Virus record (IMG/VR): IMGVR_UViG_3300041955_000247
Coordinates: 1-64,000 of that record
Source: a virus
Direction: 5' to 3' (one strand)
Length of the DNA: 64,000 bases
Numbering within the stretch: the first letter of the stretch is position 1; the number at the start of each line of letters is the position of its first letter. Both the position numbers and the translations under genes were made by a program. The notes under the pieces were generated by a model that worked only from the letters and a program-made list of their open reading frames with translations, ran no database searches and was not told the origin of the DNA. Shown one piece after another: positions 46,864-54,687 of this stretch.

Positions 46864-46864
46864 G

Positions 46865-47809
46865 TTATAATTGCAAGACTTGCTTTGCAGTAAGCAGGCC
46901 GGGGTCTTTCACCCCTGACGGCAACATAGCAATTTGCACATTGGCCCCCGGCAGGCTGTCGCAAAGGCTCAGCGCACTACCTAAAGCTTCGCTGTCAAAC
47001 AGCACCCGCACCTTGTCATACTTTGGAATGAGCGCTTGCAGGGCAGCAAGTTGCCCCGCCGTGGGGTTAACCCCAAAAGTGCAGGTGGCCCGATGCCCAT
47101 GTGGTGCCCCGTAGTAATCCACCTTGATGGCGTCAAACGGCCCCTCTGTCACAAACAGCGTCTCACCGCCGTGACTGAGATCATGCTCATTGAACACCAC
47201 GGTTTTGATAGCCGCCGACGAACTGAGATAGCGCGGTGCGTGAGTGGTAGGTTGAATGGCGCGGGCTGTCCAACCCGCCAGTTCGCCGTTGCTTTGCTGA
47301 ATGGGTATGATGATCCGGTCCTTCCACCTGCCATGCTGGCAGCACAACAAGTCGTATTGCTCAATCAGGGTGCTAACATCATCAAAGCCCCTGCCCTCAA
47401 GGTACCGCCAAAAACGCCCTGTAAGCCCCGTGGGCTTGATTTGCCTAAATTCAGGGGGTAGCTGGCTGGGCAATTCATCACGCTGTACGGGCTGCGCTGA
47501 GCCACCCAGGGCCATTATGGCCTGCTCAAGGGTTTCAGGGTCGGCGGCGCTGTGCTGCCCCACAATCAACCGGGCTTGGCTGAATGAACAGCTCAGCAGG
47601 GCCGCCACAAGGCTGTAGGGCTTGCGCCCAGCGTGCTTGGCGTTGCGCCAGCAGCCAAAGGCGTCCTTGGTCAGTGAGATGGAAAGATGTTCGCTTGGAT
47701 CATCAGGACCGCACCAGGGGCACTTTAGGGCAAGCTGGCCCTTTCGGACGTTAGGCCCACTGGTGACATAATCAATATGATTGGCTTCTAGGAACGCTAC
47801 CCAGTCCAT
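46865..47809 (-). CDS. DNA primase (zinc-ribbon and Toprim domains)
   Basis: A 314-residue protein. The N-terminus has a CHC2-like zinc ribbon (LALKCPWCGPDDPSEHLSIS, then FGCW). Residues about 215-300 form a Toprim domain: ETLFVTEGPFDAIKVDYYGA with the catalytic Glu, and KVRVLFDSEALGSAL with the D-x-D-like metal site changed to DSE. The middle holds HGRWKDRIIIPIQQSNGELA. It is short for DnaG but has both key domains. It would prime replication with the DnaB-like helicase at 50883. Confidence 0.85.
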   Translation of the reverse strand: MDWVAFLEANHIDYVTSGPNVRKGQLALKCPWCGPDDPSEHLSISLTKDAFGCWRNAKHAGRKPYSLVAALLSCSFSQARLIVGQHSAADPETLEQAIMALGGSAQPVQRDELPSQLPPEFRQIKPTGLTGRFWRYLEGRGFDDVSTLIEQYDLLCCQHGRWKDRIIIPIQQSNGELAGWTARAIQPTTHAPRYLSSSAAIKTVVFNEHDLSHGGETLFVTEGPFDAIKVDYYGAPHGHRATCTFGVNPTAGQLAALQALIPKYDKVRVLFDSEALGSALSLCDSLPGANVQIAMLPSGVKDPGLLTAKQVLQL

Positions 47810-48192
47810 CAGTATGGTATCTCGTTGACAGGTGCTACATCAAATTCAACAAAGCTGGTGCGTTGATTGGCCCGCTGTTCTTTCTTGGTAGCCCATTGGC
47901 AATTGTCCTTAAAGTAACCGAGATTGCCGTCTTTGCGGTCCAAAGTCATTTCCCTGCAAGGTCGCTCACCCATGTCCTCGAGGAAGTTCCTGAAGGCATC
48001 AGGCGAACCGCGCCGCCAGCGTTCGCAGACCTCAATGCCACGGCCACCATACAAATGGTACCACTTGTGGGTGCTTTGATAGCAACGCGAATTCATGGAT
48101 TCCCACGACAAGTAAGTGGGTGATTTCTTGACCTTCCATTTGCCTTTGATGTTGCGGGTGCGTGACGTGTGGCCGTGGCGCTTCCCTGTCAT
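47809..48192 (-). CDS. HNH endonuclease, free-standing
   Basis: A 127-residue protein overlapping the GcrA-like gene (ATGA). It has the phage HNH pattern YLSWESMNSRCYQSTHKWYH, YGGRGIEVCERW, then MTLDRKDGNLGYFKDNCQWA with the Asp/Asn and His-like metal residues, and ATKKEQRANQR. A basic lead suits DNA binding. It is probably a homing-type nuclease placed inside the replication operon. Confidence 0.85.
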   Translation of the reverse strand: MTGKRHGHTSRTRNIKGKWKVKKSPTYLSWESMNSRCYQSTHKWYHLYGGRGIEVCERWRRGSPDAFRNFLEDMGERPCREMTLDRKDGNLGYFKDNCQWATKKEQRANQRTSFVEFDVAPVNEIPY

Positions 48193-48737
48193 TTATAGGC
48201 CCTCATGGCATGATGGTTACAATACGTGTGGTCGGTCCATGCACCACAAAAGAAAAAGTCTTTGTCACCCACGTCTCCAACGGCCCATCGGCATGTGTGG
48301 CCGTTGAGTTGCAGCAGTGTAAGCCGCTGTTCCTGAGGAATGGCTTTATCGTATTCTGAGGGTTTGATATGAATGGGTTCGGTGGGGGTGCTGTCGGGTA
48401 TGTCAACGGCAAGGGCGATACGGAGGCGTCGCTTCTTGGTGAAATGGGTGTAGGCTTGAATAACCTTTTGCGGATTGGGCTGAACTGGTCTGACTGTTGC
48501 ACCTTTGGCCCGATGCCGGGGGCGGCCTCCTGGGCTGGCCTTGTTCTTGAAAATATGTAAACGGTGCATTTTGCCTATGACGGCATTACGGGTGGCAAAC
48601 CCTAGTTTGTCGGCTATTGCACTGGCTGATAATCCAGCCGCTGCATATTCTCTAAGCTCAGCCTCTTTCTTTTTGTCCCATCCTGGGTTCTGGTTCTGTT
48701 TGTACTTTTGTTCGGACGGTGTATCCAAATATGTCAC
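48189..48737 (-). CDS. GcrA-family cell-cycle regulator
   Basis: A 182-residue protein. The N-terminal helix-turn-helix is like GcrA: AGLSASAIADKLGFATRNAV, IGKMHRLHI. After a basic Pro-rich linker the C-terminus has CRWAVGDVGDKDFFFCGAWT and YCNHHAMRAY, the GcrA Cys-rich end. In Caulobacter GcrA works with sigma-70 RNA polymerase at promoters with methylated GANTC. A phage copy could redirect host transcription in the S-phase programme. This is the clearest sign of an alphaproteobacterial host. Confidence 0.85.
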   Translation of the reverse strand: MTYLDTPSEQKYKQNQNPGWDKKKEAELREYAAAGLSASAIADKLGFATRNAVIGKMHRLHIFKNKASPGGRPRHRAKGATVRPVQPNPQKVIQAYTHFTKKRRLRIALAVDIPDSTPTEPIHIKPSEYDKAIPQEQRLTLLQLNGHTCRWAVGDVGDKDFFFCGAWTDHTYCNHHAMRAYK

Positions 48738-48748
48738 GTAACCCCTCC

Positions 48749-50299
48749 TCAGAGTTTGGTACGCCCAGCGATGATTGATTGTAGCAAGTTCTCACCAGCG
48801 AGGTTGCTGGCATGTAAAGCGAAATCTTTGGTTTGCCGGACCAGCAAATCATAGATCAGTACCCGCTTTGACTGACCGGGACGCCATACCCGGCGCTCCG
48901 CTTGCTGGCGGTCAATGGGGTTGTCGGGCTGTTCGAAAAACACAAGATAGTTTGCGAACTGAAGATTGAGGCTTGATGAACCCGACCTGACATTGATCAC
49001 CAGCACGCGCACGTTAGGGTCTGATTTGAATTTCTGCAACTGGCCAATGGGATCACGTGATTTGCCCCATACCCGTGCGTGCTTGATTTTAAGCTCTGTG
49101 AGCCGGTCACTGATAAGCTGGTTGGTGTACACAAAATGGTGAAAGATAACCATCTTGGAAGTGGAAGGCATGGACTCAATCAGGTCAACCAATGCTTCCA
49201 GCTTTGGGTTGTCTTCAAACTTGACCTGTAGCTTTTCGTTGTCCTCCCCACGCAGCGTCATGAAGCCGGATGAGAGCTGCCTGAGTCTTAGGTAGCTGTT
49301 TTCGGCCTCTTTCAGCTTGCCACCCTTGATGGCCTCATAGAACTGCTTCAAGGCTGCCTTGCAGTATCCCTCGCTGTCCTTTGGTGCGGGCAGTGACTTC
49401 TTGACGTAAATCTTGGGTGGCATATCGTGCAGCTCGTCAATGCCATAATAGATGGACCTGTTCTTCACCATGCGGTGCAGGTCAGGTTCGAGCTTTTTCT
49501 TGAATGTGAACTCGTAGCCGCCCCAGTAATTCGTGCCCTCTGAGTAGAACACGGCCCTGAAGAACTCAACGGTGGTGCCCAGCGTTTCACCAAAATCAAT
49601 CAGGTTGAACTGCGGTTGCAGCCCAATGGGGTCCTTGCCAAAGGGTGTCCCGGTGAGGCCAAAGGCCCATTCACACTGGGAACTGATGGCTTTGCACATG
49701 CGGTAGGTGAGTGACGAAGCAGATGAGCATTTGTGTATTTCGTCACACACCAGCATATCAAAACCGGCGAAGTATTCCTTCACCTGCTTGGCTGTGAGTT
49801 GCCATTTGTTCTTACCCTTGCGCTTGTCAAAGACGGTTTCAGTTACCATGGCGACCGCACTTTGGTAGCAGATCACGAACAGGTCACCAGGGGTTTGTAA
49901 GGCCGCTAGGTTCTCAGTAGATGAACCGAGGAGTGGCACTATGCGTAGATGAGGGGCCTTATCGGCAACTTCATCAATCCATGTCAGTACGCTGGTGATG
50001 TAGGGGACAAACACAATTGCCTTTGGGTTGTCCCCGCGCTGCTTCCTGTAGCTCAGCAGCATCAAAGATAAAGCCGTCTTGCCCCCACCCATGTCAATGT
50101 TAAACATGAAGCGTTTTATCTCAAGCATCAGTAGAAAACAAGCCGTTTGGTGTTCCCAAGGAATCAGCTTGCCAAACTCTGGCTTGGGTGTGAGACTGGC
50201 CAGTTCCTGATCTAGCTGTGGCTTGCGGTAGGCTTTCACAAAATCATAGTTTTGGAGCTTGCGCTCAAGGAACCGCTTGATGGCACGCTTGTTGATCAC
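48749..50299 (-). CDS. SNF2-type helicase/ATPase
   Basis: A 516-residue two-domain helicase. Motifs: Q-like start, Walker A (NIDMGGGKTALS near 72), Ia (IVFVPYITSVLTWIDE), DEIH box (MLVCDEIHKC near 185), III (FGLTGTPFGKDP), V (VINVRSGSSSLNLQFA) and VI (DRQQAERRVWRPGQ). These are typical of SNF2/Rad54-like proteins. T4 UvsW has a comparable role in remodelling forks and recombination intermediates, which may be its job here. Confidence 0.9.
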   Translation of the reverse strand: MINKRAIKRFLERKLQNYDFVKAYRKPQLDQELASLTPKPEFGKLIPWEHQTACFLLMLEIKRFMFNIDMGGGKTALSLMLLSYRKQRGDNPKAIVFVPYITSVLTWIDEVADKAPHLRIVPLLGSSTENLAALQTPGDLFVICYQSAVAMVTETVFDKRKGKNKWQLTAKQVKEYFAGFDMLVCDEIHKCSSASSLTYRMCKAISSQCEWAFGLTGTPFGKDPIGLQPQFNLIDFGETLGTTVEFFRAVFYSEGTNYWGGYEFTFKKKLEPDLHRMVKNRSIYYGIDELHDMPPKIYVKKSLPAPKDSEGYCKAALKQFYEAIKGGKLKEAENSYLRLRQLSSGFMTLRGEDNEKLQVKFEDNPKLEALVDLIESMPSTSKMVIFHHFVYTNQLISDRLTELKIKHARVWGKSRDPIGQLQKFKSDPNVRVLVINVRSGSSSLNLQFANYLVFFEQPDNPIDRQQAERRVWRPGQSKRVLIYDLLVRQTKDFALHASNLAGENLLQSIIAGRTKL

Positions 50300-50670
50300 T
50301 TGAATTTCTGCTTCTGCACGTTCCAGCCAACCCGCACCAGCTTCTGCTCAAACGCATAGGCGTGCAGGTAATTGTCAAACACAAAGAACGTCGGCAGGAA
50401 GCTGCGGTTGAAGAACTTCCTGTGGCACACGGTTTCACCTGTACTGTACAGCATTTGATCGCCCCTCATGGTCAGGTGGTTCTTGGGTTCCTTGAATTGC
50501 AGCAGCGTGTTCTTTTTGTCTATCTCTACTACAAACAGGTAGATGGGCTTTGTTGAGCTATTGACCAGCAGCGTGACACCTTCCCAGGTTTGCACGGCAC
50601 CGGCAGGCAGTTCCCTGATGACCTGCGTAATGGTATCTTGCGGTTCCTCAGGCGGTGTCCACAGGGTCAC
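50296..50670 (-). CDS. Unknown protein, paralog of its upstream neighbour
   Basis: GTG at 50670 is chosen because it overlaps the upstream gene least; longer starts inside that gene exist. The 124-residue protein has a beta-rich middle (TWEGVTLLVNSSTKPIYLFV) and an ending FFVFDNYLHAYAFEQKLVRV. The upstream protein ends YCFSNYFHAYAYSLKCK, so the two share the HAYA motif. Function unknown. Confidence 0.6.
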   Translation of the reverse strand: MTLWTPPEEPQDTITQVIRELPAGAVQTWEGVTLLVNSSTKPIYLFVVEIDKKNTLLQFKEPKNHLTMRGDQMLYSTGETVCHRKFFNRSFLPTFFVFDNYLHAYAFEQKLVRVGWNVQKQKFK

Positions 50671-50899
50671 GGGCTTTGGCCTTGCATTTGAGACTGTAGG
50701 CGTAGGCGTGGAAGTAGTTGGAGAAACAGTATCCATCTTTGGCATCTGATTCGTATAAAAAATTGAACCAGCTCGTATCAGGGCAAACAAAGCGTTTTTG
50801 AAGGTATCCATCTGAAGCAAAGACAACATACCAGGGGCCTCGCATTGTACGGGCTTCAAGTATTGTTAACGTCCCTGGGGGACTAGGCTTCCTCTTCAT
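50648..50899 (-). CDS. Unknown protein with HAYA motif
   Basis: ATG at 50899 overlaps the helicase stop by 17 bases; an earlier ATG at 50941 is possible. The 83-residue product is beta-rich (GPWYVVFASDGYLQKRFVCP) and ends NYFHAYAYSLKCKAKARD. The same motif ends the gene downstream. Probably a duplicated pair. Confidence 0.6.
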   Translation of the reverse strand: MKRKPSPPGTLTILEARTMRGPWYVVFASDGYLQKRFVCPDTSWFNFLYESDAKDGYCFSNYFHAYAYSLKCKAKARDPVDTA

Positions 50900-52292
50900 C
50901 GTCAAACCCATCTTGCGGTATGTTTTCGAAGTAGTTGCCAACCATCAGGGAACTATCAACAACGAAAGTGCCCATGCCATACTGCTGGCTGATTACAATG
51001 CTTATCTTGTCCTGATCACTACGCCCTGCCGCTACGAACAGCCGGGCCAAGCCCAGCTTACGTTCCTGCGGGGTTTGGGTATAGGTGATGTTAGTGTCAC
51101 TGTTAGCCACCGTGCCATAGGCTTCACCCACGTTTTCAGCGCCCACCTGCTTTGATTTGGCGGCAGCCCGGTGTGATTGGCTCACCACCGCTGCCGCTAG
51201 GTTACGCTTCACCGCAATGCCACGTATGTCCATAAACGCTTGGTCAAGGTCAAGTCTGATATTGGTGGGATCCAGCTTCATCAGACGCGGATAGTCAACA
51301 ATCAGCAAATCAGGCGTGAACCGTTCGGTCTGCTCCAGGTTGTCCAAGTAGGCTTCCAAGTGCCTCACCGTCAGTGAGCCGGTAGGGAAGTCACGGATCA
51401 CAATGTTCTCAAGCAGCCGGTCGGCATAGCGGTCAATGCGCCGCTCAAGCTTGCGCCTGATCTTAGGGTCGTCATAGCTCAACGAGGGCTGTACCCGCAC
51501 GTCCTTGTAGCCGGTAATGCGGCCAAGTTTGTCCTTCTCAAACTTGGTGTTCCTGAAGGTCTCTTTGCGCTTTGAAATGGCGAACAGGCTTTGGTAGTAC
51601 CGTTGAGCGCAGCGCTCACGCGACATTTCCAAGCTGATATGGCATATTTTCAGCCGGTGCAGCGCGGCCATTTTGGCAAGCTGGATGAGCATCCATGTCT
51701 TGCCTGACTTGGTATTGGCAATGAAATGCCACAGCTCCTTGCGCGTAGGGCCAAATGACCGTTTGTCCAATTCAGGAATGCCGGTGGGGAAGCTGTGCTC
51801 CTGCATGTCCAGGAAGGACAACGACTTCTTGTCGCTGAGCCTGATGCCGGGGTCAAAGACACTCAGCGTTTGAGTGTTGGCCTTGGCCATGAGGTTCGCG
51901 GCTTCCTCAAGTGATTCCTCGGTGTCCTTCAATAGTGCCTTGTTGAAATCAACCGCTATGGCGCGCAATGATTGCCGCTTGACGTAAGTCTCCAACTGAG
52001 ACATCACGTAGGGAATATTTATCGTAGATGAGGCATCATGGATGCTCGTAATGGTATCTTCATACAGTTGGGCCTCGCGCCCAATCTTGCTGTCCAGCTT
52101 GTCGCTTAGAATATCAGCAATATGATCTTTGGGGGCCTTCTTGAACCTGTCAATGTAGTCGTAAATTCTACTACTGATTTGTCGATAATGGCCGCCGAAA
52201 AGCTCCAAGGGCACGGTGTTGCGAATGATGATTGCCTGCTCAGTGTGATAGGCAAGCAATACGATAATGTTCTCTTGAAGAATACCTAACAT
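50883..52292 (-). CDS. Replicative DNA helicase (DnaB/gp41-like)
   Basis: A 469-residue protein. The N-terminal 150 residues are helical as in DnaB. The RecA-type domain has FIANTKSGKTWMLIQLAKMA (Walker A near 195), HISLEMSRERCAQRYYQSLF (the H1a/Glu region), PDLLIVDYPRLMKLD (Walker B), then AAAVVSQSHRAAAKSKQVGA and an arginine-rich end before QQYGMGTFVVD. It unwinds the fork with the primase at 46865. The likely loader is unknown. Confidence 0.88.
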   Translation of the reverse strand: MLGILQENIIVLLAYHTEQAIIIRNTVPLELFGGHYRQISSRIYDYIDRFKKAPKDHIADILSDKLDSKIGREAQLYEDTITSIHDASSTINIPYVMSQLETYVKRQSLRAIAVDFNKALLKDTEESLEEAANLMAKANTQTLSVFDPGIRLSDKKSLSFLDMQEHSFPTGIPELDKRSFGPTRKELWHFIANTKSGKTWMLIQLAKMAALHRLKICHISLEMSRERCAQRYYQSLFAISKRKETFRNTKFEKDKLGRITGYKDVRVQPSLSYDDPKIRRKLERRIDRYADRLLENIVIRDFPTGSLTVRHLEAYLDNLEQTERFTPDLLIVDYPRLMKLDPTNIRLDLDQAFMDIRGIAVKRNLAAAVVSQSHRAAAKSKQVGAENVGEAYGTVANSDTNITYTQTPQERKLGLARLFVAAGRSDQDKISIVISQQYGMGTFVVDSSLMVGNYFENIPQDGFDDEEEA

Positions 52293-52757
52293 TCACTTGC
52301 CGGTAACCCGTTGCAGTATGATGGCGCTTGCCCCACCCTCAATGTAGCCGGGGAAGGCTGCCTTGAAGACTTCTGGGCAGCGCTCCAAGTTGGTGCACAC
52401 GCTGCCTGTTGAAATGGGCACTTTGCGTTCCTTCAAGTCATCAATCAGGCAATCCAGCATCAGCGATAACATGCCGTTGTAGGTCACCCGGTTGTCGCAG
52501 GCTTGCGGGAACGCCTTGGCGACGAACTCAACCACGGCCGTTTCACCCCGCCTGTAGGCTTTATACGTCGCAGCAGGCAGGTTGCCCAAGCCCGTGCGCA
52601 GGCCAAGGGTGCGTTGAATTACGTCAAACAGGGGGGTAGCGGGGGCATCATTTGGCGCTGCCACAGGGCCTAGCAGGGCCTCAGCCGCTGCCCTGATTTG
52701 GGCAAGGTCAGGCTTGCTTAGGGTTGGCAACGCTGCAATGATTTTGTCAGGTTTCAT
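52293..52757 (-). CDS. Unknown protein upstream of the helicase
   Basis: A 154-residue helical protein: KIIAALPTLSKPDLAQIRAA at the start, a Pro/Ala spacer, then FDVIQRTLGLRTGLGNLPAA, a basic part, and GMLSLMLDCLIDDLKERKVP. The next gene (helicase) starts at its stop. Position and helicity fit a helicase loader or assembly factor such as T4 gp59, but there is no sequence evidence for that. Confidence 0.65.
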   Translation of the reverse strand: MKPDKIIAALPTLSKPDLAQIRAAAEALLGPVAAPNDAPATPLFDVIQRTLGLRTGLGNLPAATYKAYRRGETAVVEFVAKAFPQACDNRVTYNGMLSLMLDCLIDDLKERKVPISTGSVCTNLERCPEVFKAAFPGYIEGGASAIILQRVTGK

Positions 52758-53145
52758 CAGCGATCACCAGATCGGTCAGCTTCACATCACCCAACCGGCC
52801 ATTGTTGAAATCACCGGGCAGCAAGACAAAGCCGCTGTGGCTGCCGCCGTCAAGCACGGCTTCAAACGTCCATGCGGGGTAGATGTTGGGAACCACGAAC
52901 TTCATGGCCACCAGCATACCTTGAGAACAGACCGCAATGGCCTTGCGCCGCAGGAAGCACCCCATGCGGCCGGTAAATTCAGGGCCGCACCGTGACGCGC
53001 TGAAAGGGCGCTGCACCACCCATTCCCAGGTCTTGCCACGCAACAGGTTCCTGAGATCATCCAGGGTAAATTCTTGAGACACAGGAGGTTCGTAGAACTT
53101 GTGCGGGTAGCGGTATATGTCAGTCGTTTGTTTTAATGCAGTCAT
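52747..53145 (-). CDS. Unknown protein, five-copy paralogous family (copy 3)
   Basis: ATG at 53145 behind GGAGGGG. The 132-residue protein has a helix TLDDLRNLLRGKTWEWVVQR, then TGRMGCFLRRKAIAVCSQGM and MKFVVPNIYPAW. The pattern (helix, G-x-F-L strand, loop, hydrophobic strand with Lys) matches copies at 53120, 54225, 27271 and 27738. Function unknown. Confidence 0.72.
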   Translation of the reverse strand: MTALKQTTDIYRYPHKFYEPPVSQEFTLDDLRNLLRGKTWEWVVQRPFSASRCGPEFTGRMGCFLRRKAIAVCSQGMLVAMKFVVPNIYPAWTFEAVLDGGSHSGFVLLPGDFNNGRLGDVKLTDLVIADET

Positions 53146-53551
53146 CATCCCCTCCAACCGGATCCATGATTGAGCACCAAGCTCGCAACAGGGCATTTGC
53201 ACCATTGTTGAGCATATAACCCTTGTATTGATTGGTCTTTCTCTTGTAGAGCATATCTGCATCTACCAAGAAGTGGCCACCACCATTTAGGATTGGTTCA
53301 ATCATTGACCTGATTGGGCACACGCAAGGGATGAACCGGATCATGGTGTTACCTGCAAATACCCCAACTCCAGTTACCTTTAGAAAGAACCCATAACGGG
53401 CCTGGAAGTTGATCTTCCGGTAGCGAACAGTTTTTGGATGATCCGTGTATTTACTGACGAACTGAGACCATTTGAGTGATTTGGCCAGTTCTTGCAGTTC
53501 TTCAATTGAGTAGTTCTTGGTTTGCAAGTGTCTTGGGACAGTTTTGCTCAT
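53120..53551 (-). CDS. Unknown protein, five-copy paralogous family (copy 4)
   Basis: ATG at 53551 with AATAGGAAGCTGTCCT before it. The 143-residue protein has YSIEELQELAKSLKWSQFVS, then QARYGFFLKVTGVGVFAGNT and IRFIPCVCPIRSMIEPILNG. It is the first gene of the unit that follows the gene-free gap at 53552-54224 and probably uses a promoter there. Confidence 0.72.
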   Translation of the reverse strand: MSKTVPRHLQTKNYSIEELQELAKSLKWSQFVSKYTDHPKTVRYRKINFQARYGFFLKVTGVGVFAGNTMIRFIPCVCPIRSMIEPILNGGGHFLVDADMLYKRKTNQYKGYMLNNGANALLRAWCSIMDPVGGDDDCIKTND

Positions 53552-53612
53552 AGGACAGCTTCCTATTGTTGGAAGTTCTACTGGAAGTTCTTAATTCCAC
53601 TATAAATCCTAT

Positions 53613-53731
53613 TCTTGAACCTGGGTTTGATCCCATTAAGGCACAGTACCCCCATGGGGAACAAAAACACTAAGATCAAATGTTCTTGTTCCACCATGGA
53701 GTTCTTGAACCTTGGGAATCACCCAATAAGG
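53613..53731. repeat. Two copies of a hairpin element with operator-like GTTCTTGAAC motifs
   Basis: On the minus strand both copies read GCCTTA, a short hairpin, then GGTTCAAGAA (53613-53641 and 53703-53731). The hairpins differ in sequence but both pair: TGGG...CCCA in one and TTGGG...CCCAA in the other. Between them an imperfect 11-bp inverted repeat (53658-53668 with 53682-53692) holds GTTCTTGTTCC. GGAAGTTCT occurs twice more at 53571 and 53583. The set looks like an operator array upstream of the gene at 53120. Confidence 0.6.
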
Positions 53732-54078
53732 CTACTACGCAAGCTTTTTCACTGCTGTTGCAGTGGTGTCAGAGGCCCCTGCGATCCGAACACCTCTAGG
53801 CGTGTCGACACTCCCACCCTGATCCGCCCTTTGTTCATTGGGTTCCAGCGGTGCCGTAAAGCGACTGACAAAACCCGATGCCCATTTGCCGTTTGGGGCA
53901 AGCCGCATGAGTGCGGTTGTCGTTGTGATGGCGGGGTGCAATGCTTGCTGAGTGCCGCGACAAACTGCCCGGTTCCCCGGTCGCCGGTCACCCCGGCTTC
54001 CACTGTTGGGGCTAGGTGTCTACCTAGCTTGAACCATGTGGGCTTGGCTGGGCTGGAAAACCGGGCTGGCTGATGTGG

Positions 54079-54202
54079 TTGACGGGTGGAGGGGTTCCTT
54101 GGTATAGAGGCCCCGCGCCGCGTCACGCTTTGGTTTCAGCCGTCAAGCCAACCAAAGCCGACCCAGGTTCGGATGACACCGGCCTGGGTCCCGGCGTCTT
54201 TA
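54079..54202 (+). ncRNA. Candidate small RNA with promoter and two stem-loops
   Basis: On the + strand TTGACG (54079-54084) is 18 bases from TATAGA (54103-54108). The expected transcript from about 54115 would hold two perfect stems: GCTTTGGTT/AACCAAAGC (9 bp) and GACCCAGG/CCTGGGTC (8 bp with an inner CGG/CCG), then CCGGCGTCTTTATAG as a weak end. It lies in the gene-free gap, antisense to the end of the minus-strand unit. The stems are symmetric and could equally serve as a terminator for that unit. Confidence 0.4.
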
Positions 54203-54224
54203 TAGGCCCCTGAAATTGTCCGCG

Positions 54225-54683
54225 TCAAGCTTCGTCATCAAACTGAAATGTTGGCACCACGAACTCATTGTACATTCTCGTTGAACGGATAAAATCTATC
54301 TCAATGCCTTTTTTGGCCAATGTCGTGGGCCTTATGACTTCCGGCTTATATAGCAAAAGCGCTGCAAGCCCCGTCGTAGCCTCTTTGGCTACGTTGAGAT
54401 TATTGATTGTCTCTTTGTAGGTAGAGGGAATTGGTTTCAACACCACCCATCGGGCATTGGCCGCGATGGCACAAGTGTAGCGCCCAAGATAGATACCAAT
54501 GCCACAGGCAAACTTGACCCCGCCAATTGTCTGAACTCGTTCATTGCCCCAATAGCCCCACTTCAAGCCGCGCAGCATGTCACGCAGTTCGTCCGTGGTG
54601 GGCGGCTGATGCTTAGGCGCACGCCTATCCTGCTGCCGCGCCTGAAACTCCTGCAATGAGCTACGCTGCTGCCACCTGCTCAT
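54225..54683 (-). CDS. Unknown protein, five-copy paralogous family (copy 5)
   Basis: ATG at 54683, 5 bases after the upstream stop. The 152-residue protein has a Gln/Arg-rich lead, TTDELRDMLRGLKWGYWGNE, then FACGIGIYLGRYTCAIAANA and WVVLKPIPSTYKE. It ends acidic (FQFDDEA). It shows the best example of the family's helix (E-L-R-D-M-L-R-G-L-K-W). Function unknown. Confidence 0.72.
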   Translation of the reverse strand: MSRWQQRSSLQEFQARQQDRRAPKHQPPTTDELRDMLRGLKWGYWGNERVQTIGGVKFACGIGIYLGRYTCAIAANARWVVLKPIPSTYKETINNLNVAKEATTGLAALLLYKPEVIRPTTLAKKGIEIDFIRSTRMYNEFVVPTFQFDDEA

Positions 54684-54687
54684 GACA

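Larger units (their letters stand above)
53552..54224. other. Gene-free, hairpin-rich gap of 673 bases
   Basis: No coding frame with a ribosome binding site or sensible composition is seen on either strand. The right part holds a row of perfect stem-loops: CACTGC-TGTT-GCAGTG (53750-53765), CCGCA-TGAG-TGCGG (53903-53916), GCTAGGT-GTCT-ACCTAGC (54011-54028), GCTTTGGTT...AACCAAAGC (54127-54158) and GACCCAGG...CCTGGGTC (54160-54190). The left part holds operator-like repeats. It is a candidate replication origin or control region, and the promoter of the gene at 53120 should lie here. Confidence 0.7.

Noticed and set aside
53735-53941. 68-codon minus-strand frame in the gene-free gap
   Set aside because: No ribosome binding site and its end lies in the CACTGC hairpin; composition is unlike the neighbours.
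53615-54073. 152-codon plus-strand frame in the gene-free gap
   Set aside because: No ribosome binding site, odd composition rich in Cys and Arg, and it runs across the repeat elements.
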